Shown here: positions 1 through 10,246 of the stretch, in pieces
Position numbering within the stretch: the first letter of the stretch is position 1
Layout of the letters: each line of letters begins with the position of its first letter
Source of the DNA: Hyaloraphidium curvatum
Taxonomy: Eukaryota > Monoblepharomycota > Hyaloraphidiomycetes > Hyaloraphidiales > Hyaloraphidiaceae
Length of the DNA stretch: 64,000 nt
NCBI GenBank assembly: GCA_025558095.1
Contig: JAIVFI010000041.1
Coordinates: 408,504-472,503, forward strand
Reading direction: 5' to 3'
Program-made: the position numbers and the translations under genes
The notes under the pieces: model-generated
What the model was told of the DNA's origin: nothing
The model's input: only the letters and a program-made list of their open reading frames with translations
The model's database searches: none

Positions 1-664
1 ATTGGAGCCCCAGCGACCGAAGCACAAGAGCGGCGGCGAATAGACGAAGGTGTGCGACGCGTCGAAGCGGGTTGCGGTAGGTCCACGGAGTTGAATCGGC
101 CCGGGAGACGCGGAGTTTCCGGAGATGAAGCGGTCCCTCCCTAGTCCGCCCGGCCGCCGCCCGACCGCCCGCCGACCACCCTACCACCCGAGGAACACGC
201 AGAAAGAGGTGAATCCAAAAAAGAACTGGTCAATCGAAGGTCCCGGAAGCGATGTTGCTGGCATCCGCCTTCCGGTGAAGTCTTTCGGACTCGATCCGCC
301 ACTGATGCCCCTGAAGGGCTTGGCGTTGAAGGACAGACCCGGCCAGGGGAAGCTAGTACGAAGATGGATGTTCAAAACTGGTCATCGTACACGGCGTCCG
401 AGAGATCCGCAGCGGATTGCTCGGATTCGAACGGCTGGCTCGCCCGAGGCGGTTGCTTGGCAGAAATGATTCACTCCCGAGGGCGTCGACGTGCTGGATC
501 CTGCGACATCTGCCATTCCCGAGGACACGCGAGAGGTTTACGATGGTGAGCTCGAGGAGATAGAGAAATTCTGCTTAGAGCTCGCACCTACGAATTCCCC
601 GCGGGGCATCCGTCCCCGGACCTCTCATCACTCCCAACTCCCCCCACCGCCCCCGACCGCAGCC
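1..664. other. Left-edge stretch with no supported gene
   Basis: Bases 2-43 could be the last 13 codons and TAG stop of a plus-strand gene that lies off the left edge, but so short a tail cannot be identified. The rest contains only short overlapping ORFs with arginine/proline-rich composition typical of GC-rich noncoding DNA. The final ~60 bases are pyrimidine-rich and lead into the ATG at 665. Confidence 0.4.
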
Positions 665-1938
665 ATGGCCCGTCTCGCCTCCGCCGCCGTTGCCGCGCTC
701 CTTGTGTCCGTCTTTGCGCTCGCCACCGCCCCGCGCGCGTCCGCGCTGCCCAACGACGCCGCCGCGAAGGCCTTCTGCCGCCGCAACTTCTGGACCGTCG
801 CGGTGCGCAGGCGCTCCTCCGCCCGCCGCGCGAGCTCGCCCTGACTTCTTTCGTCCTTTTCGCAGCCGGAGGTTGTCTCGACGACCACGCAGACGGTCTA
901 TACGGTGCGCCCCACCGCTGACTCGCGCGGAGCGAACCTTACCCTGGGCCGTCCGCGCGCAGACCTGGACCTACACCGCGTACCTCCCGATGCCGGGCAT
1001 GACCTCCGAGACGCCGTTGGCCACCACCGAGATCCCCAGCACGACGGAGCAGGTGGAGATTCGCACGCGGCTGGCGGTGTCGGGACCGCCGTCACTAATT
1101 GACTTCTCTCCGCCCTGCGTGCTCCGATCTTTTTCCTTCCATCCTCTTCTCGTTGCAGACTGCTTCGCTGAGCACCGTTGAGCCATCGATCACGCCGCTG
1201 TCGACCGCGGAGCCGACGACGGTCAGCGATCTGCGTGTCTCCGCTTCGGACCGCGCTGACCTTCTTTTCCTTCGCAGCTCTACCCGTGCACCGCCACTGT
1301 CTCGTACAACTACACTACGGTCATCGTCTCGCTGATCGAGAGCCCCGTGACAACCTTCGTTACCGAAACCTCGTTCTCTTCGGTTACCGTCGCGGTCACC
1401 TCGTTTATCACCCAAATCGAGACGCAGCAGGTCAACTTCACGACCACGATGGAAATCCCCACGACCGTAACCGTCACATCGGTGCGTTTGCTTTGGCGAC
1501 TTGGGCTCTAGCATGCATCTGACGTCGCGATCGCGCATGAAGACCCTCTTCGTCCTTCCCAAGACCACCTCGGCCGCCAAGGAGACCAGCAGCGGCACGG
1601 CTCCCGCTTCTGCGACCATCGCTGCGTCCACCGAGGAGCCCGCCATCTCGACTGCGAGTGGCCGACTTCGTCCGCGTGCCTATCGGCCTCGCTCACTTCC
1701 GCCCCTCGCAGACCGCCGCCCCGATCGTTTCGACCACCGACGCGGGACTCGTCACTAGCTCTGCTCCCGGACCGGCTTCCACCGCCGCCGTCGAAGGCCC
1801 GACCTCCAGCTTCGCCGGGCCCGGCGCGTCCCTCACGGCTTCCCGCACGACCCAGGTGAGACGGCCACGACTCCTCATCACCCGTTCGTCTCACCTTTCC
1901 CTGCCTCGCAGACTCTCGTTGCTCCCGCCAACTTCTAA
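665..1938 (+). CDS. Secreted Ser/Thr-rich surface protein, 8 exons
   Basis: Predicted 271-residue protein. It has a classic signal peptide (residues 1 to about 28: Met-Ala-Arg, an Ala/Leu/Val core, then ASALP) and a body dominated by Thr, Ser, Val, Pro and Ala with several N-glycosylation sequons. Exons are 665-802, 866-904, 963-1052, 1159-1221, 1278-1481, 1543-1653, 1712-1855 and 1912-1938. Every intron is phase 0 and 56-106 bp long. The intron at 1654-1711 would be GC-AG (donor GCGAGT). No catalytic domain is visible; composition and secretion suggest a cell-wall or surface mannoprotein-like product. No GPI signal is apparent, because the C terminus is polar. The model rests on consistent phase, not on homology; the last few donors are the least certain part. 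Confidence 0.65.
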
Positions 1939-2039
1939 AGGGTGATCGATCGTTAGGGAGAGGACATGGATACCCGGTATTCATCGCGAGTATAGAGCAT
2001 GTAGAATCCATTGATTCCCAACGAGTTGTGGCGTTCGAT

Positions 2040-2709
2040 CTACTCTTCCTTCACGTCTTCCTTCTTTGCCTTCTGCTTCTTCCGAGTCGGAGCCTTTCCG
2101 GCGTCGCCTTCCTCCGCCGAAGCAGCCTTGCCGCGCTTCCCCCTCTTCGGAGCAGGCAGCTCCTGTGCGTCCTCCTCCGGCATCGGAACACCTCCACCGG
2201 CACGGCGCGCAGCTCGCTCTGCCCTCGACGTGGCCGTCCCGGTCAGAGGAGCCAGATGGCTTGCTCCCCGCGGGAAGACCAGCTCGTCTTCGGGCACTTC
2301 CGCGACCTTGCCCGTCGGCAGCACCCTCGTCCCGTCGCGGCGCTTCCAAAACTTGTGCTGGATGATAATGTCGATCTTGCTCGCTATCCCCTGTTCGCGG
2401 GCGGGGGCGGACGTCGGTCGGTGACTCCGCGGTCCCGGCGGGGCTTCCCACCTTCCCGACGCCGTCCATGACCTCCGCCGCCTTCTTGCCGTCCGTCACC
2501 GGCACGCCCATGTACCGCACGTTCTTCGCGAACCGGGAAAGCGCGCGGCCGGCCCAGTCATCGCCCTCGGCGAGCAGCGCGGTGGCGAGCTGTCCGATGA
2601 CGTCCGAGAGGAGCAGGTTCGGGTTCTCGTAGGGACCCCAAGGGGTTGGCCACGTCGGGGGAGGGGGTCTAGCCTCTTTGGAGCCGGAGGAGGTTGGCGG
2701 GGATGACAT
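2040..2709 (-). CDS. Helix-hairpin-helix (HHH_8-like) nuclear protein with basic tail
   Basis: 202-residue prediction from two exons (2709-2452 and 2390-2040) joined across a 61-bp intron with donor GTGGGA, phase 0. After a Pro/Ser-rich start, residues ~25-105 carry a helical bundle ending in a hairpin (GVGKGIASKIDIIIQHKF). This resembles the HHH_8 domain at the N termini of DNA polymerase beta and MUS81. The C-terminal third is Lys/Arg/Glu-rich with NLS-like clusters (KRGKRGK, KKQKAKKE). No nuclease or polymerase domain follows, so it is probably a small DNA-binding protein rather than MUS81 or Pol beta. The start at 2709 is the first ATG in frame; the longer ORF begins at a TTG. Confidence 0.6.
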
Positions 2710-2910
2710 TGGTGTAGGGGTGTGGTTCGTGCGGGACACAGTCGAATCCAAGAGCGGTCACACGAGCAGCTCGACGCCAGAAAATGGAACCGAATCGACA
2801 AAGACCAAACATTGTTCCATTTGTCAACATGCTGCTTTCTGTTTCCATGATTGAACTCCATCCACCAGGCACTGGCACAGGACCACCCTGACCGTGCCCC
2901 GCAGCGATTG

Positions 2911-3240
2911 CTAGAACTCCCTCGCGGCTCCCGCATCTGGCGCCTCCCAGTCGGCCGTTTTCATGCGCAGCAGCCCCAGCCTGTGGAATCCACAGGTCGC
3001 TTTGATGTCCGCAAAGTGGTCCGGCGAACGAAGGTCGAGAATCGGAGCTTGAAGCGCGGTCCCGGCGATCCATGTTGGGACTCCCAAAACGGTGATCGCA
3101 GAGGTGCGCTAAGTCCGCGCCCTCGATCACTAATTGACGGACCGACGAGAGGCCACACAGCTGGTGCCAAAGGTCAGCTGGCATCAGAGACGATGAGGTG
3201 TCGATCGCGAGGTAGAGCTTGACGAGGTGACGGCAGAGAT
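2911..3240 (-). pseudogene. Remnant of an F-box/LRR-like gene
   Basis: Read on the minus strand, 3240 down to about 3125 encodes a segment with leucine-rich-repeat character (CRHLVKLYLAIDTSSSLMPA, then LCGLSSVRQLVIEGADL). The LRR-like pattern continues in another frame (TALQAPILDLRSPDHF, then GFHRLGLLRM) to a TAG at 2911-2913. No GT-AG intron joins the frames, so a frameshift near 3130 is the simplest reading. There is no N-terminal F-box, because the upstream sequence is the C terminus of the LD-carboxypeptidase gene. I interpret it as the decayed C-terminal end of an F-box-type protein; the family assignment is weak. Confidence 0.35.
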
Positions 3241-3241
3241 T

Positions 3242-4315
3242 TCACGCGGGATCACAAGCCGGTTCCAAAAGCGCCAGCGAAGGCCCTGTGGGATCGAGCT
3301 CAGCCAGAATTCCCAGCGGCAGAATCAGCTGGGGATCCGTGTGCCCAAAGTCCATGTTGGCGACGATGGGCAGGTCCGAGCGCCCAAACTCGCCGGCGAC
3401 GATCTTGACTATCCGCTCCTCCAGCTCACGCTTTTGCGACGCAGTGTAGCCGCGCGCCCGGCCAAACAGGATTCCGGATACCCGGTCGAAGATGCCCTGC
3501 ATGCCGTAGTTCCGCAGGAACCAGCTGACCTGAGTCGGTGTGGGCACGTCCTCCGAGGTTTCGAAGAAGAGGATGCGGTCGTCCCAGAAGGACGTTGGAG
3601 GCCAGAATGCAGTACCTTTGAGGAACTCGAGCACCTCGATGCACCCGCCGAATAGCCTGCCCCGCACCGGCAATGCTCCTTGGAGCACCCGCCATCCGTC
3701 AGGATCCGGCTGTAGGGGCTCGATGAGGCCGGTATTGGCCGGTTCTACCCATTCCGGATACCGCTCACTGTAAACTCCGTACGGCCTGTACCTGTACGTC
3801 GACGGGGCGCCGAAGAGGATTTCGCGGAGGTGGTTGGCGAAAGCGGGGGGCAAGGCCCGCAACTGGGAGATGCCCGCCATCACCGACGGGCCGTTGAAGG
3901 CCACAAGACCAAGCTGGTTGACGAAGGTGAGGACGGCGGTCGTGTCCGAGAATCCCATGAGAATCTTCGGGTTCGCGGCGATGACCTCCCGGTCCAGGTA
4001 CGGCAGGATCCGAACCGAATCTTCGCCGCCGATGGACGTGACGACGGCGGCAATGTCCCGGTTGGCAAACGCGGCGTTGATGTCGGCAGCGCGCGCCCGC
4101 GGATCCGCACTGAGCTGCGCGGGCGTCCACCGCGCCGTCGGCATCTCGAGAACGCGCAGGCCGAGGTCTTCTCGCAGAACGGCAAGTCCCTGCTCGTAAA
4201 TATGCGGAAACACGGCAGGGCCGCCCCAAGAGGGTGAGAGCACCGCGACTGTGTCGCCCCGCCGCAGGTGGCGCGGTCGGCGCGGAGCGGCAGGCATTGC
4301 GTCCGAGGATTCCAT
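3242..4315 (-). CDS. LD-carboxypeptidase family protein (peptidase S66, MccF-like)
   Basis: 357 residues in a single exon from the ATG at 4315; the frame stays open upstream to 4600 but without family-like sequence. The S66 Ser-Glu-His triad is visible: Ser123 in GFSDTTA, Glu252 in FFETSED and His325 in MDFGHTDPQ. Length and order match the family (about 300-350 aa). S66 enzymes are cytosolic. Bacterial members cleave L,D-bonds of murein tetrapeptide or inactivate microcin C7-type peptide-nucleotides; fungal copies have no settled role. The gene is intronless and divergent from the methyltransferase at 4689. A bacterial origin by transfer is plausible but not shown. Confidence 0.9.
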   Translation of the reverse strand: MESSDAMPAAPRRPRHLRRGDTVAVLSPSWGGPAVFPHIYEQGLAVLREDLGLRVLEMPTARWTPAQLSADPRARAADINAAFANRDIAAVVTSIGGEDSVRILPYLDREVIAANPKILMGFSDTTAVLTFVNQLGLVAFNGPSVMAGISQLRALPPAFANHLREILFGAPSTYRYRPYGVYSERYPEWVEPANTGLIEPLQPDPDGWRVLQGALPVRGRLFGGCIEVLEFLKGTAFWPPTSFWDDRILFFETSEDVPTPTQVSWFLRNYGMQGIFDRVSGILFGRARGYTASQKRELEERIVKIVAGEFGRSDLPIVANMDFGHTDPQLILPLGILAELDPTGPSLALLEPACDPA

Positions 4316-4688
4316 TCTGTTGTCAATCTTGAATGCGGAGGGCGTTCTGCGCGTTTTCGAGGGGATCCAGTACCCGCCGACAGAAGATTGGGAGGCAGAC
4401 CCCGCGAAGCTTTGGGGATGTGGAGATGTTGCGACGCCGTTCGTGGAGAAGCCGGTCGGCCTGGGCCGCGCTGCTCCGAATCGAGGTCTAGAGACACGTT
4501 TGAAGTAAGATGTAGTTATGCAAGTGCTGGACATCCGGTTCTTGATCTGTCCGATCGAGCGGATTATTGCTTGTTTGTCCGCCGGCCGGAGTCGAGTCAT
4601 CGACGACGCGCAAGCAGCTAAAGCACGAGCTCAGAGACGGCTCTGACAGACTCTACCCTCACTAGATTAAAGGCAGCAGCGAGGAGAG
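4316..4688. other. Divergent intergenic region
   Basis: Shared upstream region of the LD-carboxypeptidase gene (minus) and the methyltransferase gene (plus). The minus-strand frame of the former stays open to 4600, so part could be an N-terminal extension. No promoter motif stands out. Confidence 0.4.
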
Positions 4689-5303
4689 ATGCTCAAAGCT
4701 TTCTTCATGCCCTTCTTCGGACAGCCGTCGGGCCTCGCCGGCCGGATCGGCGGCTACATCATGGCCCGTTCCAACGCCGCGCAAGACTCCAAAGCAACCG
4801 CCCTCCTTCCCCTCGAACCTTCCGGAGAGCACAGGATCCTCGAGATTGGTTTTGGCCCGGGAACTCTGGTTGCCCACCTGCTCGATGCCTTCCCGCGGGC
4901 CACGGTTTGCGGGATCGACCCAAGCGCGGAGATGGTCGGGATGGCCAAGCAGCGCGTCGGCGACAAACCCCGGGCCGTGCTCGAGATCGGATCGGCGTCG
5001 AAGCTCCCGCATGAGGACGCCAAGTTCGACGCGGTGCTGGCCGTGAACACGTACCACCTCTGGCCCGACCCGACGGCTGGGACGCGCGAGGCCTTGCGGG
5101 TGCTCAAGCCTGGCGGACATCTGCTGTTCGTGATCCGGGTGCAAGGGCAGGGAGTGGCCTCTTCCGGGGGCGTCCCGCGAGAGGAGACCCAGGCGAGGCT
5201 GAAATCTGACCTGGACGAAGCCGGGGCGCGGATCGCAGACGAAAGGCTCGAGACCGGCGGCTGGGTCAGCGACCAGTGGTGGGTGCTGGCGAAGAAGGAG
5301 TGA
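4689..5303 (+). CDS. Class I SAM-dependent methyltransferase
   Basis: 204 residues, single exon. Motif I is ILEIGFGPGTLVAHL (about residues 51-65), followed by the acidic residue of motif II in GIDPSAEM, a motif IV-like FDAVLAVNTYHLW and motif VI LKPGGHLLFVIR. The fold belongs to the UbiE/Methyltransf_11 group, whose members methylate quinones, lipids or small molecules; the substrate cannot be read from sequence. No signal or membrane segment, so cytosolic. Intronless and close in style to bacterial proteins, like its divergent neighbour. It runs convergently toward the CDF transporter gene, leaving only ~90 bp between stops. Confidence 0.88.
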   Translation: MLKAFFMPFFGQPSGLAGRIGGYIMARSNAAQDSKATALLPLEPSGEHRILEIGFGPGTLVAHLLDAFPRATVCGIDPSAEMVGMAKQRVGDKPRAVLEIGSASKLPHEDAKFDAVLAVNTYHLWPDPTAGTREALRVLKPGGHLLFVIRVQGQGVASSGGVPREETQARLKSDLDEAGARIADERLETGGWVSDQWWVLAKKE

Positions 5304-5396
5304 TCTCGAGGGCAAAGTTCCGTCCATCCAAGACTTGTACAAACAGATCAATCTGTGATTGAAGCGTCCCTTCCCCAAGTCTGCCGGCCCCCCTCT

Positions 5397-6366
5397 TCAG
5401 TCCTCGATGTCGGGCTCGAAGAACACAAACCGGACGGCTGGGAACCTTTCCTTGATCGCCTTTTCGCACGCGTTGATGTTCATGGAGAGCTCCTTGACCG
5501 AAGGAACCTCCCGCATCGTCGCCTTGACGGCGACGATAACGTCCTCGCCGTTCTGCAGCGTGATGCAATTGAGCAGCGACGTGACATTCGGTTGGGCTGA
5601 GATGAAGTCGTTGATCGCCTTCCGGTCCTCCACCTCGACGGAGGTTCCAAGCAGCAGATGATAAACTTGGTAAGCCGTCATGCAGGCCACGATAACCAGC
5701 AACGCGCCAATGGCAATGCTCCCCGCGGCGTCGATCTTGGTGTTGCCCGTAGCGGTTGCGACCGAAACAGCGATGAGCGCCAGCGTCAGGCCGCAGATGG
5801 CCGCCGAATCCTCCCCGAGGACGACGATGAGCTCCGAGCTCCTCGTTTCACGGTACCACTTCCAAAGCGGCTTGTCGCCGCGCGCCTTGTTGATCTCCCG
5901 CACACACCCCCAGAGCGAGATGCCCTCGGCGAGGATCGAAAAGAGCAGCACGCCGATGGCCACCCACGGCGACGACAGCTCTTCCTGGTGCGTCGTGAGC
6001 TTTTCCACGCCCTCGTAGATGGAGAACATGCCGCCGATCGTGAACAGGAGGATCGCCACCAAGAAGCTCCAGAAGAAGAGGTCGCGGCCGTAGCCGAGAG
6101 GGTGGTTCTCGTCCGGTTTCCGCTTGGCGAGTCGGCGGCCGAGCAGGAGGAGCAACTGGTTCGCGCAGTCCGCAAACGAATCTGCGAGGACGTCAGGAAT
6201 CAGCTCGCCAGAAACGGTCCGAACACCCACGAATTGCCTCGGCCAGCATCGACGCCGAGCTCGTGATGAAGAAAGCGACGAGCTTGGCTATGGCTATGGC
6301 CAGGTTTGCGGCCAGCGCAAAGAGAATCGTCCTGATAGGGTTGGCCTCCCCTTCGCCGTGCCCCAT
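5397..6366 (-). CDS. Cation diffusion facilitator (CDF) transporter
   Basis: 306 residues from exons 6366-6231 and 6181-5397, joined across a 49-bp intron (GTGGGT donor, phase 1). Splicing restores the TM2 motif EAIHSFADCANQ. About six transmembrane helices are followed by a C-terminal cytoplasmic domain (ferredoxin-like fold expected, ending FFEPDIED). The TM5 metal-site position reads EDSAAICG, as in the ZnT9/bacterial subgroup rather than the HxxxD of vacuolar ZRC1/COT1 types. There is no His-rich loop. CDF proteins exchange Zn2+ or other divalent cations for protons; the subgroup suggests an organellar or plasma-membrane location, not decided here. Confidence 0.88.
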
Positions 6367-6923
6367 TTTCGGCCGGTTTCGTGGGCAATCGGGTGTCCGG
6401 GAAGGCACGAAATGAAGCGGCGACGCGGACGGCGGCTGCGTCCGTTCTCGACGGAAAGGCCCGGCCGACCGGGTGCCGAGGGCTCCCCGAGGACTACGGT
6501 ACTCCAAGAAGCGGTTCCCTCCGCAGGAGGCACGCTCGATGGGCAGGAGCGCAGCGAACGGGTTGACGGGGGCGGGGGTCTTCAGGGACCTGGCCACGCG
6601 AGCCTCACCAGCCCCTCTCCCCGGGTCGGTTCTTGCGCAGTCGGATCGGATCGGAGCACACCGCCGAAAGAAACAGATTCCTCCTCCTGGTATTTCGGTA
6701 TCCAGACACATGCTCAGTGTACAGTTGACGGGCAATGTGCCCCGTTTCCACAGCAGACCATCGAATCAGAGAAACCATACCGAACGAATCGATCCCCTCC
6801 AAGTAACCAAACCGTGAACAGTCCAACGTGAACCAGCTCCATGCACCCATGTAGAAGTCCGGGTCCCAGCCCGCCAGAGAATGGAAGGTAACCCCGCGCG
6901 TCCGAAAGCGGTGGCCGCCTCGA
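6367..6923. other. Intergenic, nothing recognised
   Basis: Lies between the start of the CDF gene and the stop of the J-protein gene, both on the minus strand. It contains only short ORFs without family resemblance. Confidence 0.5.
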
Positions 6924-7838
6924 TCACCCCCACGCCTGCGGCTTGAACGCCTTGGCCTTGGCCAGCTTCTCCTCCTTCTCCTTCCTCAGCCGCTCCGCGC
7001 GCTCCTCCTCCTTCCTGCGCTTCTCCCTCTCCTTCTCCTCGACCATGGCCTTGTACCGCGGGTCGCGCCTCCGCACCGAGGCGGCGAGCCTGCGCACGGC
7101 CTCGGAGAACTCGACCTTCTCCCTGTGGCGGGCCGATTCTGAAGGGTTGCGGATCGAGAAGAAGGCAAAGAGGGATTCGAGCGGGTCTGGGCCGCGGAAG
7201 TCCTTGGCGGTCGAGAAGACCGAGAGCCTGACGTACAGGTCCGCGGGGTACGGGGATGAGGCGTCGCCGAACTCAAGCACCTCGTCGTGCTCGTCGTCGT
7301 CGCGTTTGCTGCGCCCCTTGCGGCCCTTCTTGCCCCTCGGCCGGCCCTCGAACTCCTCCCGCTCGCGCTGCTCGGCCCTGGCCTCGATCTCCTCCTCCTG
7401 CAGCGCGGCAAAGAGCTTCCCGTAGACGTCGTAGAAGGATCCCGGGCCCTCAAATCCCTTGTAGCAGGTTGGGGAGAACCAGCGGTACAGGTCGTGGACG
7501 TCGATCCAGGCTGACCCGGCGCCCCATCCTCCCTCAGAAGAGCCCGGGCTCCGCCTCCCCGACAGGATCTCCTCGCGGTGCAGATCGTACCACCTCTTCT
7601 CCGCCGGGTCCGAGAGCACCTCGTACGCCTCCTGCACCCTTTTGAACCTCTCCGTAGCCGCCGTCCCGGCGTCGCCGTCCGCGGAGCCCGAGTGCCGGTC
7701 GGGGTGCCACAGCAGCGCCTGCCGCTTGTACGCGGCCCGGATCTCGTCGGCGCCCGCGGAGTGGTCGAGCCCGAGCACGGCGTAGTGGCATTCGGGCGCG
7801 TCCGAGGGAGGCGTCTCCGGGCGGATGGGCGGGACCAT
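6924..7838 (-). CDS. J-domain protein, Jjj1/DNAJC21-like but short
   Basis: 304 residues, one exon. The J domain spans about residues 18-90, with HPD inside LLWHPDRHSG. It is followed by the Jjj1/DNAJC21 signature block (RWFSPTCYKGFEGPGSFYDV) and by a long charged coiled coil rich in Glu/Lys/Arg. Yeast Jjj1 (about 590 aa) stimulates Hsp70 Ssa in release and recycling of the Arx1 shuttling factor from pre-60S ribosomes. It has C2H2 zinc fingers after the coiled coil. Those are missing here: the reading frame stops right after FKPQAWG. Either this is a shortened paralogue or a 3' exon was missed; a weak GT lies next to the stop but no zinc-finger sequence follows. Confidence 0.82.
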   Translation of the reverse strand: MVPPIRPETPPSDAPECHYAVLGLDHSAGADEIRAAYKRQALLWHPDRHSGSADGDAGTAATERFKRVQEAYEVLSDPAEKRWYDLHREEILSGRRSPGSSEGGWGAGSAWIDVHDLYRWFSPTCYKGFEGPGSFYDVYGKLFAALQEEEIEARAEQREREEFEGRPRGKKGRKGRSKRDDDEHDEVLEFGDASSPYPADLYVRLSVFSTAKDFRGPDPLESLFAFFSIRNPSESARHREKVEFSEAVRRLAASVRRRDPRYKAMVEEKEREKRRKEEERAERLRKEKEEKLAKAKAFKPQAWG

Positions 7839-8268
7839 GGCGGCGCCGCGCGGGGGACCGGGCCGCGGAGGGCAGGGAGAGGGGTGGAATGCGCAACTGG
7901 AAGAGAGGAGACGGCGCAGAGAGACGCGGAGGGGCGGCTGCCGGGGTCGAGAAAACGGGAGAACGGGTTCTCAGAAGACGGTCGAGCCCGGGTTGATTAG
8001 CGAAACGCCGAACCAACGAAGGGAAGGCACAGGCGCTGCAGCAATCTAGGCGGGACATGCTTAACATCATAGATGTAACTCTGGCCTGGTGGTACCGCGG
8101 CTCTGCCGGTGGTCCACGAAACCGATCCGCCGAGATCGCCTCAAATCTGGAAGCTCCTCGAGGAACTTCGCGGCAAGAAATCAGGTCCTCCTCCGGCGGT
8201 AATCTATGGCAAGGTCCGCCCTCCCTCTTTCGCGACCTTCTGGGAGATCCAAAAGGCACCCCTCCCGT
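7839..8268. other. Intergenic, nothing recognised
   Basis: Separates the start of the J-protein gene from the stop of the Zn2Cys6 gene, both on the minus strand. No supported feature. Confidence 0.45.
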
Positions 8269-10246
8269 TCAGGCGCCTTCTCCGCCGTCGGCCCGGCCAT
8301 CCTCCTCGGAATTCTTGCGGGTCAGGATCTTGGCCAGCAGCCGGTCCGACACCATCATCGTCTCGGCAAACGCCCTCGTCAAATCGTCTACGTCCGTGTC
8401 CGATGGCGAGGCGGCCGGCTGGGGGCTCGGAGTGAGGTCGACTGCGAGCTGGACCCCCGAATCCGCGAGGAGCGCGACGATGCTGTCCATGAACGTGACC
8501 GCTAGGTGGCACAGGGGGTGAGGGTGAGGCACGGCAAAGATGCGAGCGATGCGGCGGCGACCCACCCGCGGGGAGCACCTCGGCAAAGGCCGCCATGTAC
8601 TTGAGGCCGGTACGGATGTCGCGCAGCACCATCGACGCGCCGCCGGCCCTGGCCACGGCCGCCTGGAGGGTGACCGACCTCAGGGCGCCCATGTACGACG
8701 TCAGGTGGCAGTGCCTGAGCATGGGTTCCCGGGCGAGCAGCGCCTCCATGAGCCGGGTTGCGACGATGCCGGCTTCCAGGGCAGCGGCTAGCGGCCGCGA
8801 CGAGAAGAAGGCCCCCGTAGCGGTCGCGGGGTTCCCCGCCACCCACGCAGAAACAGGGAGGGATTGGAAAGCGAGGAGCAGGGAGACCACGGATTCCGCG
8901 GCCGCCGTGCTGCCCAGGTACTCGTCCGCGCGTGCAAAAAGCGGTTCCGGGTCTCCGGCAGCGAGCGCAGATCCGATCGGCTCCGGCATCGCCCGGTGGA
9001 GCTCGGCGACGAGACGGCCCGGCAGCTCCGTGCGCCAGCGGTGGTCCGCATCGGAGGGGGAATCCAAGGCGGGATCCTGCGCGGCCAGGGCGAGGAGGTC
9101 CACCCCGTCCCGGGCGGCCCGGTCCCGGGCGCGGGCTTGGAGGCCGGTGAAGAGGTCGAAGAGGTAGATGAAGACGTATCTGCTGGCCCGCAGGCTAAAG
9201 ACGGCGCCGACCAGCTTGTGGACAAGCCGCGTGCACGAGTCAAAGTCCGGATCGGCGGCGAGGAAAGGGGACGGATCCGCGACGACGCGTTCGCCCTGCG
9301 AGGCGGCGAAGAGGGCGAATGCGTGTTCCGCCGACGGCATGTCGAAGAAAATATCGTGGCAGGGCATCAGCACACGGCCGGAAAAGTAGGAGAACGGCTC
9401 CCTCTCGGCTGGCGTCGTCGAGACTGCGACAGTGTTCGCATCGGTGTGCCCCACGTCGATGGCGCAACGTATGGCCATTTCCGACGACAGCCACTCGACG
9501 ACGTCCCGCGGGGCGAAAACGCCGCCAAAGGGGATGCCGTCCGGGCCGGTGACTGGGCGGAAGATCCGGTCCAGCAGGTCTCTGGCCCTCGTGCGCACGG
9601 CAGGGAGCTCGGTCGTGAGCCCGTACCCGATGTGGTAGCGCATGAGGAATGTCAACACCTGAACGGCCTCGAGGATCGTCATGGTCGGCGCTCCCGGCCC
9701 GTCGAATCCGTCCCGGAACAGCTGCATCGCTTGCTGGAAGTACCCCTCGACAATCTTCCACCGCTGCTCCTTCGAGATTCCCGGAGCGCTGAGAAACGAG
9801 CCTCCGCAGGCAGCCACGACGCACATGAGCGCAGCGGGCTTGTGCGGCCCGTAGACGCGGGAGGGCGGCCTGAGGAACGCGGCCTCGAACGTCTCTCGGT
9901 GCACCGCGCCGCCGGGGGCGTGGGTGGTCTCCCAGTGTAGAGAGATGCACGCGAAAAGAAAATCTGGCTGAGCCAGGATGCCTTCGGGCCCGGGGGACGC
10001 GTCGGAAGCCGCACGGCCCGGGCCGGCCGGACCCGGATTCCCGCGGGGCCCATCCGCGCCCGCCCGCTCCTCGCAGGGCTGCCCCAACCGAGCACACCTG
10101 TCGCAGGGCGCCGATGGGTCGTCGGGCCACGTGCAACGTTTCTTCCTGAGCCGGCAGGTTCGGCAGGCGGGCCGGACCGGTGTCCGCGACGTCGACTGCT
10201 CCGGTCCCGCGGAATCCCGCAGAGGCGCGCCGGGCGGCGCTGCCAT
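8269..10246 (-). CDS. Zn2Cys6 transcription factor, paralogue 1
   Basis: 637 residues from exons 10246-8566 and 8501-8269 joined over a 64-bp intron (GTGGGT donor, phase 1). The zinc cluster lies at about residues 28-60 and fits C-x2-C-x6-C-x8-C-x2-C-x6-C, beginning CRTCRLRKKRC. A fungal-specific middle homology region follows, with blocks also found in the three other paralogues here (HRETFEAAF, GPHKPAAL, PCHDIFFDMPSAEHAF). Such proteins are nuclear activators or repressors of metabolic and uptake genes. Closest in this window is the protein at 47232, by the HKPAALM and FDMPSA-type blocks. It is 508 bp downstream of, and on the same strand as, GRL-like gene A. Internal introns beyond the one given cannot be excluded. 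Confidence 0.85.

Noticed and set aside
9430-9490. Possible additional intron in Zn2Cys6 paralogue 1 at the position where copies 2a/2b have one
   Set aside because: A GT is present but no acceptor at a normal distance, and the unspliced frame fits the family.
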